Source: Corallococcus sp. AS-1-6 (GTDB lineage: Bacteria > Myxococcota > Myxococcia > Myxococcales > Myxococcaceae). Taken from it: a stretch of DNA of 64,000 nucleotides. This document shows, piece after piece, positions 54,055 through 63,398 of the stretch. The notes under the pieces were generated by a model that was not told the DNA's origin, did not search any database, and saw only the letters and a program-made list of their open reading frames with translations. The stretch covers positions 1-64,000 of the forward strand of contig NZ_JAIQDE010000035.1 in assembly GCF_020037015.1 (NCBI RefSeq), read 5' to 3'. The stretch's first letter is position 1; each line of letters opens with the position of its first letter. The translations under genes were made by a program, and so were the position numbers.

Positions 54055-54180
54055 GGGGCGGCAGCGTAGCCGCGTTCCTCCGCGCGTCACGCCCCCTCTC
54101 CGCGCACGCCGCGTGAGACGTCCACCCGCGTGCATGCGAGGCCACCCCAGACCTGACTCGCCGCGTCAATCCCTCTCACT

Positions 54181-54208
54181 TTGTGACCGGGGAACGCCGT
54201 GCTACTCA
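54181..54208 (+). promoter_or_regulatory. Possible promoter for the lipase-FadL operon
   Basis: TTGTGA (54181-54186) and TACTCA (54203-54208) are spaced by 16 bp, 47 bp before the lipase ATG. The match to sigma-70-type consensus is partial; this is the least GC-rich stretch upstream of the operon. Confidence 0.3.
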
Positions 54209-54255
54209 CTGACTTGTTTCCAGCAGTTCACCTTGGGCTGGAGGGGATTCCCACC

Positions 54256-57204
54256 ATGAAGAAACAGTTGTTCCTCGGGGCCATCGCCCTGGGAGCCGTC
54301 GCCTGCACGCCGGAGATCGCGCAGGACGCTCCGAACCTGAACGTCGGCCTCGCGGAGTTCGACCCTTCGGCGTCTCCCGCCGTGGTTCCCTCCCCCAACG
54401 ACCTGGCCATCAATCAGCAGACGAAGCGGGTGAACGCGCCCATCAACCCGGCGGCGTCCCCGGCGGAGCAGGAGTTCACGCGCGACTACCTGAACTCGCT
54501 CAACGGCTTCCCCACGTCCGCCATCGCGAACACCAAGGTCAAGGACCTGGATCCGCGCACGGTGACCGCGAAGACGGTCATCTTCATCGACCTGTACCAG
54601 GGCACGCCGCTGGCGACGAAGCCGGTGACGCCGACCATCGCGTACAACGAGGACACGGACCTCATCAACATCATCCCCCCGGTGGATCCGAACACGGGCC
54701 TGCCGGCGTGGCCGAAGGGCTCGCGCTACGCGGTGGCGCTGGTCGGCGGTGAGAACGGCCTGAAGACGAACTCGGGCCAGCCCATCATCGGGTCGGCCAC
54801 GTGGGCCTTCATCAACTCCGACAAGTCGCTGGTCACCTGCGAGGACCTGACCTCGCCGGACTGCGGCCCGGCCACGGAGATCATCCCCTCTTCGGAGACG
54901 GATCCGGCCAAGCGCCTGGCGGACCAGACCGCCAGCGCCCTGCAGTTGGAGCAACTGCGCCGCGGCTACGCGGACGTGTTCAACAAGGCCCTGGCGCCGC
55001 AGGGGTTCAAGCGTGAGGACATCGTCCTCATCTGGACCTTCAGCATCGTCAACCAGCCGGAGGCCACCATCAACCTGGCGGCCACCGACCGCGTCCCCAC
55101 CATCATCCCCTTCCCCAACGACCTGCTGCGCGTGCCGGCCACGGCCACCGCGCCGGCGCACCTGAGCTTCCCCGTCCCCACGACGCCGGGCCTGCAGCAG
55201 GACCTGTTCACGGGCCTGAACACGCTGGACGGCTTCTCCACCACGGGCGCCATCGTCACGGAGAACGGCGACGCGCAGGGCGTGCTGGACGGCACCATGT
55301 ACCGCGTGGCGGCGGACGGCCCGGCGCCTCGCGTGGACGCGGCGTCGCTGGCCGCGGGCGTGAAGTTCTTCAAGCTGTCCAACCTGGACAAGGGCACCCA
55401 GCCGGACGTGACGCCCTGCCTGGTGGAGAAGTCCGGTGACTGCGGCACCAGCGTGGGCGAGGCGGGCATCGTCGAGGTCCCGCAGCAGCTCCAGATCGTC
55501 CCGAAGGCGCCGCTGGATGGCGCCACCCAGTACGGCGCGGTGCTGACCACGGACCTGAAGGACACCAAGGGCCGCAACGTCGCTCCGGCCACGGCCTTCG
55601 CGCTGCTGCGCCTGGCCAACCCGGTGTACGACGCGGCCACCAAGAAGAGCACCATCTCCTCCGTGCCGGACTCGCTGGCGCAGGCGCTGGAGCCGGTGCG
55701 CGCGGCGCACAAGCCGTTCTTCGACGCGCTGGCCAAGGCCGGCCTGCCGCGCTCGAAGATCGCCCTGGGCTGGGCGTTCACCACCCAGAGCACCACGTCC
55801 GTGCTGCAGCAGTTGTACACGCTGCCCGGCGGCGTCTACGGGACGCCCACGGCGCCCACGTCCATCTTCCCCATCACCTCGCAGGTGAAGGCGGCGATGG
55901 CCGGCGCCGGGTTCGCGTCCACCAACGTCGGCGCGGTCTACGAGGTTCGGGCCAACACGCCGTGGCTGCTCACGGGCCCCTTCGGCACGCTGAACCCCGC
56001 CGCGCCGCGCCCCACGCGCTACCCGTTCATGCTCTTCACGCCGACTGGCACGGCGCCCACGGGCGGCTGGCCGGTGCTGGTGTTCGGCCACGGCCTGACC
56101 AGCAACCGCACCGCGGTGCTCGGCGTGGCCAACAAGCTGACCGGCGCGGGCTACGCGGTGGTCGCGATGGACGCCGTCTACCACGGTGAGCGCACGAGCT
56201 GCGTGGGCGCCGCCGCGGTGCTCCCCACGCCGAACCCGGCGGGCGACTCCGCCGCGTGCGCCGACCCGGCCACCCAGCGCTGCGAGGACGACGCCACCAA
56301 GCCTTCCTACGGCCGCTGCGTGGCGCGCACGGACGCGGCCCGCGCGGACTGCAGCGCCGCGGCGCTGCCGGCGGGCGTGCCGGCGGACGTGTACTGCGCC
56401 AGCATCGTGTCCCCGTCGCAGGGCCAGTGCATGGCGGACAACAAGTGCGAGGGCGGTGACTTCCTCCGCAACGCGCAGGGCGTCCCGGCCGTCTCCGGCT
56501 GGAACTTCCTGAACCTGGGCAACCTGTTCACCACGCGCGACAACTTCCGCCACCACGTGGTGGACTTCAGCCAGTTCCTGCGCGTGCTGGCCAGCAAGGA
56601 GCTGTCCGACGCCGTGGGCGGCCTGAACGCGGCCCAGGTGGACTACGTGGGCCAGAGCCTCGGCGGCATCATGGGCACCATGTCCACCGCGGTGTCCCCG
56701 CGCGTGCGCCGCTCGGTGCTCAACGTGGCCGGTGGCAACCTGACCGGCGTGCTGCTGACCGCGCCCGCCTTCCAGGCGCAGCGCACCGCGTTCCTGGGCT
56801 CGCTCGCCTCGGCGGGCATCAAGCCGGGCATGGCGGCGTTCGACACGTTCATCGGCCTGGCGAACACCATCCTGGACCCGGCGGACGCGCGCAACTACGC
56901 GTACCTGCTGGACAACAACGCGGCGGCCGGCACGGACGACAAGGTGCACCGCGCGTTCATCCAGTACATCGAGGGCGACCAGGTCATCCCGAACGCGAAC
57001 ACGCTGGCGCTCATCAACGCGGCCAACCGCACGGGCGCGCCGCGCACGGTGGCTTCCTACATGTTCCCGGAATCCGTCATCGGCGCCATCCCGGCCGCCG
57101 GCCGTCACGCGTTCCTCAACAACCCGCAGATCCCCGAGTCCGTGCGCAACGCGGCCCAGGACCAGATCATCGGCTTCCTGTCGACCGGCACCGTGGCGCA
57201 GTAA
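54256..57204 (+). CDS. Lipoprotein lipase/esterase with virulence-factor-lipase N-terminus
   Basis: A 982-residue lipoprotein: signal MKKQLFLGAIALGAVAC, then NLNVGLAEFDPSASPAVVPS and PNDLA as in the bacterial virulence factor lipase N-terminal family. The C-terminal hydrolase has VLVFGHGLTSNRTAVLG near residue 618 and VGQSLGGIMGT with Ser801 as nucleophile. It is probably exposed at the surface and degrades esters or lipids. A FadL-type porin gene follows after 31 bp, so the pair may hydrolyse and import fatty acids. A Cys-rich insertion (about 655-740) lies between the HG motif and the nucleophile. Confidence 0.85.
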   Translation: MKKQLFLGAIALGAVACTPEIAQDAPNLNVGLAEFDPSASPAVVPSPNDLAINQQTKRVNAPINPAASPAEQEFTRDYLNSLNGFPTSAIANTKVKDLDPRTVTAKTVIFIDLYQGTPLATKPVTPTIAYNEDTDLINIIPPVDPNTGLPAWPKGSRYAVALVGGENGLKTNSGQPIIGSATWAFINSDKSLVTCEDLTSPDCGPATEIIPSSETDPAKRLADQTASALQLEQLRRGYADVFNKALAPQGFKREDIVLIWTFSIVNQPEATINLAATDRVPTIIPFPNDLLRVPATATAPAHLSFPVPTTPGLQQDLFTGLNTLDGFSTTGAIVTENGDAQGVLDGTMYRVAADGPAPRVDAASLAAGVKFFKLSNLDKGTQPDVTPCLVEKSGDCGTSVGEAGIVEVPQQLQIVPKAPLDGATQYGAVLTTDLKDTKGRNVAPATAFALLRLANPVYDAATKKSTISSVPDSLAQALEPVRAAHKPFFDALAKAGLPRSKIALGWAFTTQSTTSVLQQLYTLPGGVYGTPTAPTSIFPITSQVKAAMAGAGFASTNVGAVYEVRANTPWLLTGPFGTLNPAAPRPTRYPFMLFTPTGTAPTGGWPVLVFGHGLTSNRTAVLGVANKLTGAGYAVVAMDAVYHGERTSCVGAAAVLPTPNPAGDSAACADPATQRCEDDATKPSYGRCVARTDAARADCSAAALPAGVPADVYCASIVSPSQGQCMADNKCEGGDFLRNAQGVPAVSGWNFLNLGNLFTTRDNFRHHVVDFSQFLRVLASKELSDAVGGLNAAQVDYVGQSLGGIMGTMSTAVSPRVRRSVLNVAGGNLTGVLLTAPAFQAQRTAFLGSLASAGIKPGMAAFDTFIGLANTILDPADARNYAYLLDNNAAAGTDDKVHRAFIQYIEGDQVIPNANTLALINAANRTGAPRTVASYMFPESVIGAIPAAGRHAFLNNPQIPESVRNAAQDQIIGFLSTGTVAQ

Positions 57205-57235
57205 CGGCAACCACTGAGAGAGGAATCAAACACCC

Positions 57236-58426
57236 ATGAAAAAGACACTCTCCCTCGTGGCGATCCTGGCGGCCGGTACCAGCCAGGCCGCGGGCTTCCA
57301 GGTCGACACCCACAGCGCTCGCGCCACCGGCGTGGGCGGCGCCGCCACGGCGTGGCTGGAGGACTCGTCCTCCATCTATTACAACGTGGCGAACATGGTC
57401 GGCGTGAAGACGCTGGACATCACGCTGGGCGACACGGGCATCCTCCCCAGCATCACGTTCCAGCGGCCGGGCATGGAGGCGGAGGGGCAGCGCACCACGC
57501 TGTCGCCGCCCCCGCACCTGTTCGTCGTCTACAAGCCGTTCGAGAAGGCGGCGTTCGGCGTGGGCGTCTTCACGCCCTACGGCGCGCGCAGCCGCTGGGA
57601 GGAGGGCTTCAGCGGCCGCTTCCGCGGCTACGAGTCCTCGCTGGCGACGTACTACATCAACCCGTCGTTCGCGTATGAGCTGCACCCGCGCTTCCGCTTC
57701 GGCGCGGGTCTGGACATCGCCCGGGCCACCATCGAGCTGACGCGCGGCCTGGACTTCGTGAACAGCGAGGGCTCCATCCACCTGGGCGGCGCGGACTGGG
57801 GCTCCGGCTTCAACATCGGCGTGCAGGCCAAGGTGCTGGACAACCTGGACATGGGCCTGCACTACCGCAGCGCCATCGACATCGCGTTCCAGGGCCAGGC
57901 GGACTTCCAGAACGTCCCGGTGGAGTTCCAGAGCCGGCTGACGGACCAGAAGGCGCACGCGGACGTCGTCCTGCCGTCCACCGTGACGGCGGGCCTGGCG
58001 TACCGGCCGCTGCAGAACCTGCTGCTGGCGTTCGACGCGAGCTGGGTGGACTGGTCCACCTTCTCGGAGCTGGCCATCCGCTTCGAGAACCCCGCCATCG
58101 ACAACCCGCTGCCCAAGCGCTGGCGCGCGCGGTGGAAGTACTCGCTGGGCGGCGAGTACGGCGTGACGGACGCGCTGCAGGTGCGCCTGGGCCTGACGTA
58201 CGACCCGACCCCCAGCCCCAACAGCACGCTGACGCCGGACCTCCCGGACGCCAACCGCTTCAAGGTGTCCGCGGGCGTGGGCTACCAGTTCAAGCCGTTC
58301 CGCGCGGACCTGGGCTACCAGTTCGTCGCGCTGGCGGACAAGGAGAGCACGGCCCCGGGCATGCCGGGCACGTACTCCGGCACCGCGCACGTGCTGGGCC
58401 TGACGCTGGGCTTCGCCCTGCAGTAA
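57236..58426 (+). CDS. FadL/OmpP1-type outer-membrane transport protein
   Basis: MKKTLSLVAILAAGTSQA is the signal; the mature protein starts AGFQVDTHSARATGVGGAAT with the hatch-like S-A-x-x-x-G-x-x-x-A pattern followed by EDSSSIYYNVANM (the NPA-type motif is N-V-A here). Strands such as FGVGVFTPYGARSRW and YYINPSFAYEL and the final GFALQ end are typical of the family. FadL transports long-chain fatty acids and other hydrophobic compounds. It is the second gene of the lipase operon and is followed by a terminator. 396 aa. Confidence 0.9.
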   Translation: MKKTLSLVAILAAGTSQAAGFQVDTHSARATGVGGAATAWLEDSSSIYYNVANMVGVKTLDITLGDTGILPSITFQRPGMEAEGQRTTLSPPPHLFVVYKPFEKAAFGVGVFTPYGARSRWEEGFSGRFRGYESSLATYYINPSFAYELHPRFRFGAGLDIARATIELTRGLDFVNSEGSIHLGGADWGSGFNIGVQAKVLDNLDMGLHYRSAIDIAFQGQADFQNVPVEFQSRLTDQKAHADVVLPSTVTAGLAYRPLQNLLLAFDASWVDWSTFSELAIRFENPAIDNPLPKRWRARWKYSLGGEYGVTDALQVRLGLTYDPTPSPNSTLTPDLPDANRFKVSAGVGYQFKPFRADLGYQFVALADKESTAPGMPGTYSGTAHVLGLTLGFALQ

Positions 58427-58454
58427 CCGGCTGAACCGTTCCTGAAGTACCGGG

Positions 58455-58494
58455 GCGCCCGGCTCCTTCCGTTCGTGGAAGGGCCGGGCGCTTT
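58455..58494 (+). terminator. Terminator after the FadL-type gene
   Basis: GCGCCCGGCTCCTTCC (58455-58470) pairs with GGAAGGGCCGGGCGC (58477-58491), a stem with one bulge and a 6-nt loop, followed by TTTC. Confidence 0.75.
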
Positions 58495-58512
58495 CGCTTA
58501 CGGTGCGGCGCC

Positions 58513-59805
58513 GTGAGCCCTTCCAAGCCCGGCCGCAACGACCCGTGCCCCTGTGGCAGCGGGAAGAAGTACAAGGCCTGTCACGCCGCCGAGGACCGCG
58601 CGAAAGCCGCGCCGCCTCCCACCGCCGCCCCCGCCCACCCGCTGAAGCAGGACCTGGAGGCGGCCATGTCGCTCCTGGGCGACGCGGACGTGTCCCGCCT
58701 GTCCCAGGCGCTGGAGCACCTGGGCGTGCTGCTCCAGGCCGCCGGGCCCCAGCCGGGCCTGCGCTATGACGACAAGGCCTTCAGCGACCACGTGGGCCAG
58801 GCGCTCGCGAAGCTGGCCGCGCAGGAGGGCCTGGACGCGATGCAGGCGCGCAACAGCCTGCGCGTGGGCGTGGTGCGGGAGCTGGGCACGCGCGGCTTCC
58901 AGGAGAAGCTGGGCGCGGGGCTGCTGGCGCAGGCGGCGAAGAGCGGCCGCACGCCGGAGGAGCGGCGCGCGCTGTGCGTGGGCGCGCTGCTGGCCACGGC
59001 GGCGAAGAAGACGGGCAAGGTGCGGCCGGAGGACAACCCGGTGCTGGACGTCGTCTTCGACGTGCAGTTCCGCGAGTGGAGCCAGAAGCACGCGGAGGTG
59101 GTGCGCAAGTACGAGTCCCTGGTCGCGGACATGGAGCCGGAGGCCCTCACGCCCGAGGCCTCGGAGGCGCTGCGCAAGGCGGAGGCCGGTGAGCTGGACG
59201 CGCTGGTGAAGCACGTGCAGGCGGACCCGGCGCTGGTGGAGCGCATCTCGCGCGAGGCGAAGGAGCGCGCGCAGCGGGTGGAGGCGAAGCTGCGCGACCC
59301 CGCCACGCCGTCCGTCTTCTCCCCGGAAGAGGAGCTGTGGCTCACCGTGGTGCTGTGGGAGCCGCTGCGCGCGATGAAGTCCCAGCCCAAGGACCCGGAA
59401 GGCCGGCGCCAGGTCATCTCCGCGCTCCTGCGCGCGGTGAAGGGCGCGGTGGACGCGGACTTCCTCGAAGGCATGCTGGAGCGCATGCGCGCGGGGGCGA
59501 AGGACGCGGCGGCGGACGAGCCCACGCGCGAGTGGCTCACCGACGCGGCCATCGCCTTCGAGGCGGAGCCCGCGCGGCTGGTGCTGGCGGCGCTGCTCAC
59601 CGCGCGGCAGGAGGCGAAGGGGCGCAGCGCGGAGGAGATGGTGGCGCTCGCGGACCTGAAGGCCCTGCCCGCGTGGACGCCGGAGCAGTTGGAGCCGTAC
59701 CGGCAGCTCCTGGAGAAGGAGGGCCGCGCCTCCGCCGCGGACCGCCTCCGCCGCGCGCAGGACTGGCTGCGCGAGCACCCCGTGCGGTTGGACGCGGAGG
59801 CCTGA
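58513..59805 (+). CDS. SEC-C metal-binding motif protein
   Basis: GTG 58513 begins MSPSKPGRNDPCPCGSGKKY followed by KACH: the SEC-C zinc motif (C-P-C-G-S-G-K-K-Y-K-x-C-H, residues 12-24) also found at the C-terminus of SecA. The remaining 400 residues are helical and rich in Glu, Arg and Ala, with no recognised domain. Such proteins may be recruited to ribosomes, SecB-like partners or nucleic acids; the role is unknown. The gene starts 18 bp after the terminator, so its transcript may begin within the terminator hairpin. Confidence 0.8.
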   Translation: MSPSKPGRNDPCPCGSGKKYKACHAAEDRAKAAPPPTAAPAHPLKQDLEAAMSLLGDADVSRLSQALEHLGVLLQAAGPQPGLRYDDKAFSDHVGQALAKLAAQEGLDAMQARNSLRVGVVRELGTRGFQEKLGAGLLAQAAKSGRTPEERRALCVGALLATAAKKTGKVRPEDNPVLDVVFDVQFREWSQKHAEVVRKYESLVADMEPEALTPEASEALRKAEAGELDALVKHVQADPALVERISREAKERAQRVEAKLRDPATPSVFSPEEELWLTVVLWEPLRAMKSQPKDPEGRRQVISALLRAVKGAVDADFLEGMLERMRAGAKDAAADEPTREWLTDAAIAFEAEPARLVLAALLTARQEAKGRSAEEMVALADLKALPAWTPEQLEPYRQLLEKEGRASAADRLRRAQDWLREHPVRLDAEA

Positions 59806-59816
59806 GAGGCCCCGCT

Positions 59817-60986
59817 TCAGACGAAGAGCGCCCTGGCGGTCTGCTGGAGGCGCTCCGTGCCCATGCGCATGAGCTGGCCCTTGAGGCCGGGCTGGCTCAC
59901 GACGTGCCGCTCGAAGGCGGCGCGCTCCAGGCGCAGGACGACACAGGGCGTCTTCGTGCGCACCGTCGCGGACACGGGCTTGTCCAGCAGCAGGGAGATT
60001 TCGCCGAACACGTCGCCCTCGCGCAGCTCCGGCAGGAGCACGATGCGGCCCGGCTGCTCCAGCGACAACTGCACCTGGCCGCGCAGCAGCAGGTAGAAGG
60101 CGTCCCCCGGCTGCCCCTGCGTGAGGAGCACCTGGCCCGCGGGCACGGCGCGCAGGTCGAACTCGCGCGACATCGCCTGCTTCAGCGCGGGCGACAGGTT
60201 GGTGAACAGGGGGCTGGTGCGCAGCAGGTGGTCCACCAGCCGGCGCTGGTAGAAGGCCTGCACCGCCGCCTCCACCTCCGGGTGCGCCGCGCTGACGCGG
60301 GCCAGGGAGGAGCGCTTGAACTCCAGCAGCACGGAGCGCTCAGGCACCTCCACGCTGGCCAGCCTGGGCCCTTCGGACACCAGCGCCACCTCGCCGAAGA
60401 AGTCCCCCGGCCCCAGCGTGGCCACGACCTGGCGCGCGTTGCCCTCCACCCGGCGCGTCACCTCCGCGCGCCCCTCCACCAGCGCGAACATGGAGTCGCC
60501 CGGCTGCCCCTCCTCCACCACGCGCTGGCCCGGCCAGAAGGCGCGCACCTCCAGCGCCTCCACCAGCGCCACGAAGGCGTCGCGCCCCACGCCGGACAGG
60601 ACGGGCACGCCCGGGTCCTTGCCGTCGGGCACCCAGGCGAAGGTGGGGGCCAGCGCGCCGGGCGGCAGGGCGAAGCGCTCCGCCAGCGCGCGCACCGTCC
60701 TGGGACGCGCGCCCCGCAGGCCCCGCGACAGCACCGAGGCGGCCACCGCGCGCAGCAGCGCCCCCGCGCGGGTCCAGGCGAGCGCCGCGTCGTCGTAGGC
60801 GTGGGCGGCCTCCGGCTTGCGCTCCAGCCACTCCAGCAGCTCGGCGACGCGCTGGTGGACCTCCGCGTCCTCCGGCTCCGCGCGCAGGGCGTCCTGGTAG
60901 CCGGCCAGCGCCGCTTCCAGCTTCCCTTGCGCGGCGAGCGTCGCCGCCTGGGCCTTCAGGGACCGCGCGTGTGGGGAGTCCGCCAT
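59817..60986 (-). CDS. TPR protein with two cyclic-nucleotide-binding domains
   Basis: Residues 5-90 contain TPR-like helices (AATLAAQGKLEAALAGYQDA, then LRAEPEDAEVHQRVAELLEW). Two cNMP-binding folds follow: VVEEGQPGDSMFALVEGRAE to GDFFGEVALVSEGPRLASVE (about 145-210), and VLLTQGQPGDAFYLLLRGQV to GDVFGEISLLLDKPVSATVR (about 290-360). The P-G-D, G-x-x-F-G-E-x-A/S-L and R-x-A/S-x-V signatures are present, although the first lacks the usual R-T-A. No DNA-binding or kinase domain. 389 aa; ATG 60986 opens MADSPHAR. Confidence 0.85.
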   Translation of the reverse strand: MADSPHARSLKAQAATLAAQGKLEAALAGYQDALRAEPEDAEVHQRVAELLEWLERKPEAAHAYDDAALAWTRAGALLRAVAASVLSRGLRGARPRTVRALAERFALPPGALAPTFAWVPDGKDPGVPVLSGVGRDAFVALVEALEVRAFWPGQRVVEEGQPGDSMFALVEGRAEVTRRVEGNARQVVATLGPGDFFGEVALVSEGPRLASVEVPERSVLLEFKRSSLARVSAAHPEVEAAVQAFYQRRLVDHLLRTSPLFTNLSPALKQAMSREFDLRAVPAGQVLLTQGQPGDAFYLLLRGQVQLSLEQPGRIVLLPELREGDVFGEISLLLDKPVSATVRTKTPCVVLRLERAAFERHVVSQPGLKGQLMRMGTERLQQTARALFV

Positions 60987-61068
60987 GCGCGCCTCTGTAG
61001 CCCAGCCGCGCGGCGCACGCATCCGTTCGGAGGTCCCGGCGGGGTGTCCCTTGTCACACCCCCGACCT

Positions 61069-62247
61069 TCAACTGCTCAGGTCCCGCACCCGCTCCGCCA
61101 GGCTCTGGGTGAAGAGGCGGTAGATGCGCAGGGCCGCGGCCTCGTGCGTCTCCAGGAAGTATTGGAAGTCCGTCCGCGTGACGCGCAGGGCGCGCACCAC
61201 CGTGTGCGCGCGCACGTGCGCGGACACCGGCCCGTCCAGGATGAGGGAGATTTCGCCCAGGAACGCGCCCGGCCCCAGCATGTTGAGCTGGCGCGCGTCC
61301 CGGCCCGGGCCGGTGGACACGCTCACCATGCCCTCCAGCAGCACCACCAGCCCCATCCCCTTCGCGCCCTTCTCCAGCACCGTCGTCCCCGCCGGCACCA
61401 GCACCGGCCGCGCCAGCCGGTACAGGTCGCGCATGTCTTCCAAGGACAGACCATCGAAGATGGGAATGGCTTTCAGATAGCCATAGCCATCCACCACCGG
61501 CTGCGCCTTCTCCGCCGCGGCCGCGCCCTCCGGCGCCGACGCGAGCCCCAACTGCTGGAGCAGCCGCGCCTGCTCCGCCTGGAGCAGCAGCAGCCCCGCC
61601 CCCGTCGCGTGCTTGATGCCGTCCGCCAGGAGCACCAGCGCCCTCCACGTGGCGCCCTCCGCGTCCAGCAGCTCGCACATGCGCAGCACCGCCTCCGGCC
61701 GCCGCGCGTCGTCCGCGGGCACCGCGCGCAGCATCTCCAGCTCCGCGTGCGCGTTGCCCAGCACCCGGAACACCTGCGCCGCCTCCAGGGGCCGGTGCAT
61801 GCGGCCCAACAGGTGCGCCAGCGACTCGCGCGCGCCCAGCGCCTGGTACAGCGACAGCGCCTGCTCCAGCGAGCCGGCCCGCTCGAAGGCCGCCGCCGCG
61901 CGGGCCTGCTCCCCCACCCTCAGCCACGCCTCCGCCGCCAGGAGCGGCGCTCCCGCCTGTTCGTACAGCGGCGCCGCGCCCCCGTCGTCCCCATCCGCCT
62001 CCAACAGCCGCGCCGCGCCCGCGAAGTCGCGCGCCTGCCGCAGCACCTCCACCAGCCGGGTCCGCGTGTCGGCCGGCACCGCCAGCGCCTCCTCCAGGAC
62101 CCGCTCGCGCTGCCCCGCCCCCATCGCCTCGTAGGCGCGCACCGCGTCCTCCACCGCGCCCTTCAGCACCCGCGCCCACACCCCTCGCGTGACGCTGGAG
62201 CCAGGGCCCACGGCCACGTCGCCCACGTTCGAATCGTCTGGAGTCAC
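61069..62247 (-). CDS. TPR-like protein with one cyclic-nucleotide-binding domain
   Basis: 392 residues from GTG 62247, which has GGGAGG upstream; TTG 62283 in frame is an alternative. The N-terminal 250 residues are short helical repeats (AARLLEADGDDGGAAPLYEQ, then AEAWLRVGEQARAAAAFERA), a TPR/SEL1-like solenoid. The C-terminal cNMP fold runs VLVPAGTTVLEKGAKGMGLV to LGPGAFLGEISLILDGPVSA, then RAHTVVRALRVT. It is related in layout and sequence to the gene just downstream (82 bp), suggesting a duplication with co-transcription. Both could be receptors of a cyclic nucleotide. Confidence 0.8.
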   Translation of the reverse strand: MTPDDSNVGDVAVGPGSSVTRGVWARVLKGAVEDAVRAYEAMGAGQRERVLEEALAVPADTRTRLVEVLRQARDFAGAARLLEADGDDGGAAPLYEQAGAPLLAAEAWLRVGEQARAAAAFERAGSLEQALSLYQALGARESLAHLLGRMHRPLEAAQVFRVLGNAHAELEMLRAVPADDARRPEAVLRMCELLDAEGATWRALVLLADGIKHATGAGLLLLQAEQARLLQQLGLASAPEGAAAAEKAQPVVDGYGYLKAIPIFDGLSLEDMRDLYRLARPVLVPAGTTVLEKGAKGMGLVVLLEGMVSVSTGPGRDARQLNMLGPGAFLGEISLILDGPVSAHVRAHTVVRALRVTRTDFQYFLETHEAAALRIYRLFTQSLAERVRDLSS

Positions 62248-62525
62248 GGCCTTGTCGTTCCTCCCGGACGCCCTGGCGGACAAAGGGGGTCCACGCCTGG
62301 GTCCGGACCTTGATTCCGTAGCACCCTGAAACAGGGAAAGCCAGCCAGCGCGGTGAAGAGCGGTGGGCCTCGGACAGAGTGTCCACCGCGTGAATCAGAT
62401 GCGCAAAACCTGAGAGGTTGGGGTTCGCGCGAACCCTGCGCTTCAGGGTGGCTGTCTGGATTGAGAGGGATTCCCCATCTTCAAGCATCCCTGCCCCAGG
62501 GACCCCTACCCAAGGTGTCTCGCCC

Positions 62526-63299
62526 ATGACGTCGCGCCCCGCTTCCGTCCGCTTCCTCAAGGTCCTGGAGTCGTCCCACCCGCGCCGCGCGCTGAACCTC
62601 CTGGCGCGAGGCGGCTTCCTGCTGCTGCTCGCGTCGGGAGCGGCCCGCGCCAACGAACCCGAGGCCCCGGCGCAGGCCGAGGCGCCGGCGCAGGTGCAGG
62701 CCGAGGCCCCTGCGCGGGCGGCGGGCGCGGAGGGGGCCGCCGCCCCGGCGGATGACGCGGTGTGGGGCGAGGAGGCGCTGGAGCAGGCGGAGCTGCCGGC
62801 GTCGATGACGGACGCGGCGCGGACGCTGGAGGAGGCGCCGGTGGTGGTGTGCTCCGGGTCGCTCCAGCAGGCCTACCGCCCCGGACTGTTGCTCACCACA
62901 CCCCGCAACTCCATGCAGCGCGAGTCGCTCCAGTTCAGCGGCTGCCCCGTCAACGACGGCGTGGTGATGACGGCGGTGGGGATGGAGACGCAGCACCTGA
63001 AGCGCGCGACCTGCGTCGGCACCACGGGCGGCACGTCCACCGCCACGGTGACCTGGTCCAACGGGGAGAAGTCCTCCGTGGCGCTGGAGCGCGTGGAGGC
63101 GCTCGTGGACGGAGGGATGCAGGTCTTCACGTCCGAGGGGACCATCCACTCCGGGCGCCACGCGGGCCACGGGGTGCGCCTGGTCACCGCCGTGCCCACG
63201 CTCACCACGCTGGCGGCGTGCGTGCAGCCGTCGGGCCTCACGGCGAACGTGGGCATCGCCACGCTCACCGTGCTGGACCTGCCCGCCGGGGAGCGCTGA
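62526..63299 (+). CDS. Exported hypothetical protein with Ala/Pro/Glu-rich linker, 257 aa
   Basis: After a long N-terminal stretch containing a hydrophobic helix (FLLLLASGAARA, about 35-46) comes a low-complexity region of PEAPAQAEAP-type repeats (47-75), then a domain with two Cys pairs (VVCSGSLQQAYRP, SGCPVND, ATCVGTTGG, AACVQPSG). It looks like a secreted protein with disulfides. I do not recognise a family. ATG 62526 is chosen for distance to the signal; the frame is open from 62418. Confidence 0.7.
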   Translation: MTSRPASVRFLKVLESSHPRRALNLLARGGFLLLLASGAARANEPEAPAQAEAPAQVQAEAPARAAGAEGAAAPADDAVWGEEALEQAELPASMTDAARTLEEAPVVVCSGSLQQAYRPGLLLTTPRNSMQRESLQFSGCPVNDGVVMTAVGMETQHLKRATCVGTTGGTSTATVTWSNGEKSSVALERVEALVDGGMQVFTSEGTIHSGRHAGHGVRLVTAVPTLTTLAACVQPSGLTANVGIATLTVLDLPAGER

Positions 63300-63398
63300 G
63301 CGCGCGCCCGCTCCCCTGCCGGGCGCTCCGGGCCGGGGCGGGCTCCGGGCCGCACGCACCGCTATGCAGGCGCGGGCCGGGCGTTATCGTGGGGGGCC

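Noticed and set aside
54202-57210. A 1002-codon minus-strand frame opposite the lipase
   Set aside because: No motif, extreme Arg/Val/Asp content, while the plus strand shows a lipobox, GxSxG and a linked FadL gene.
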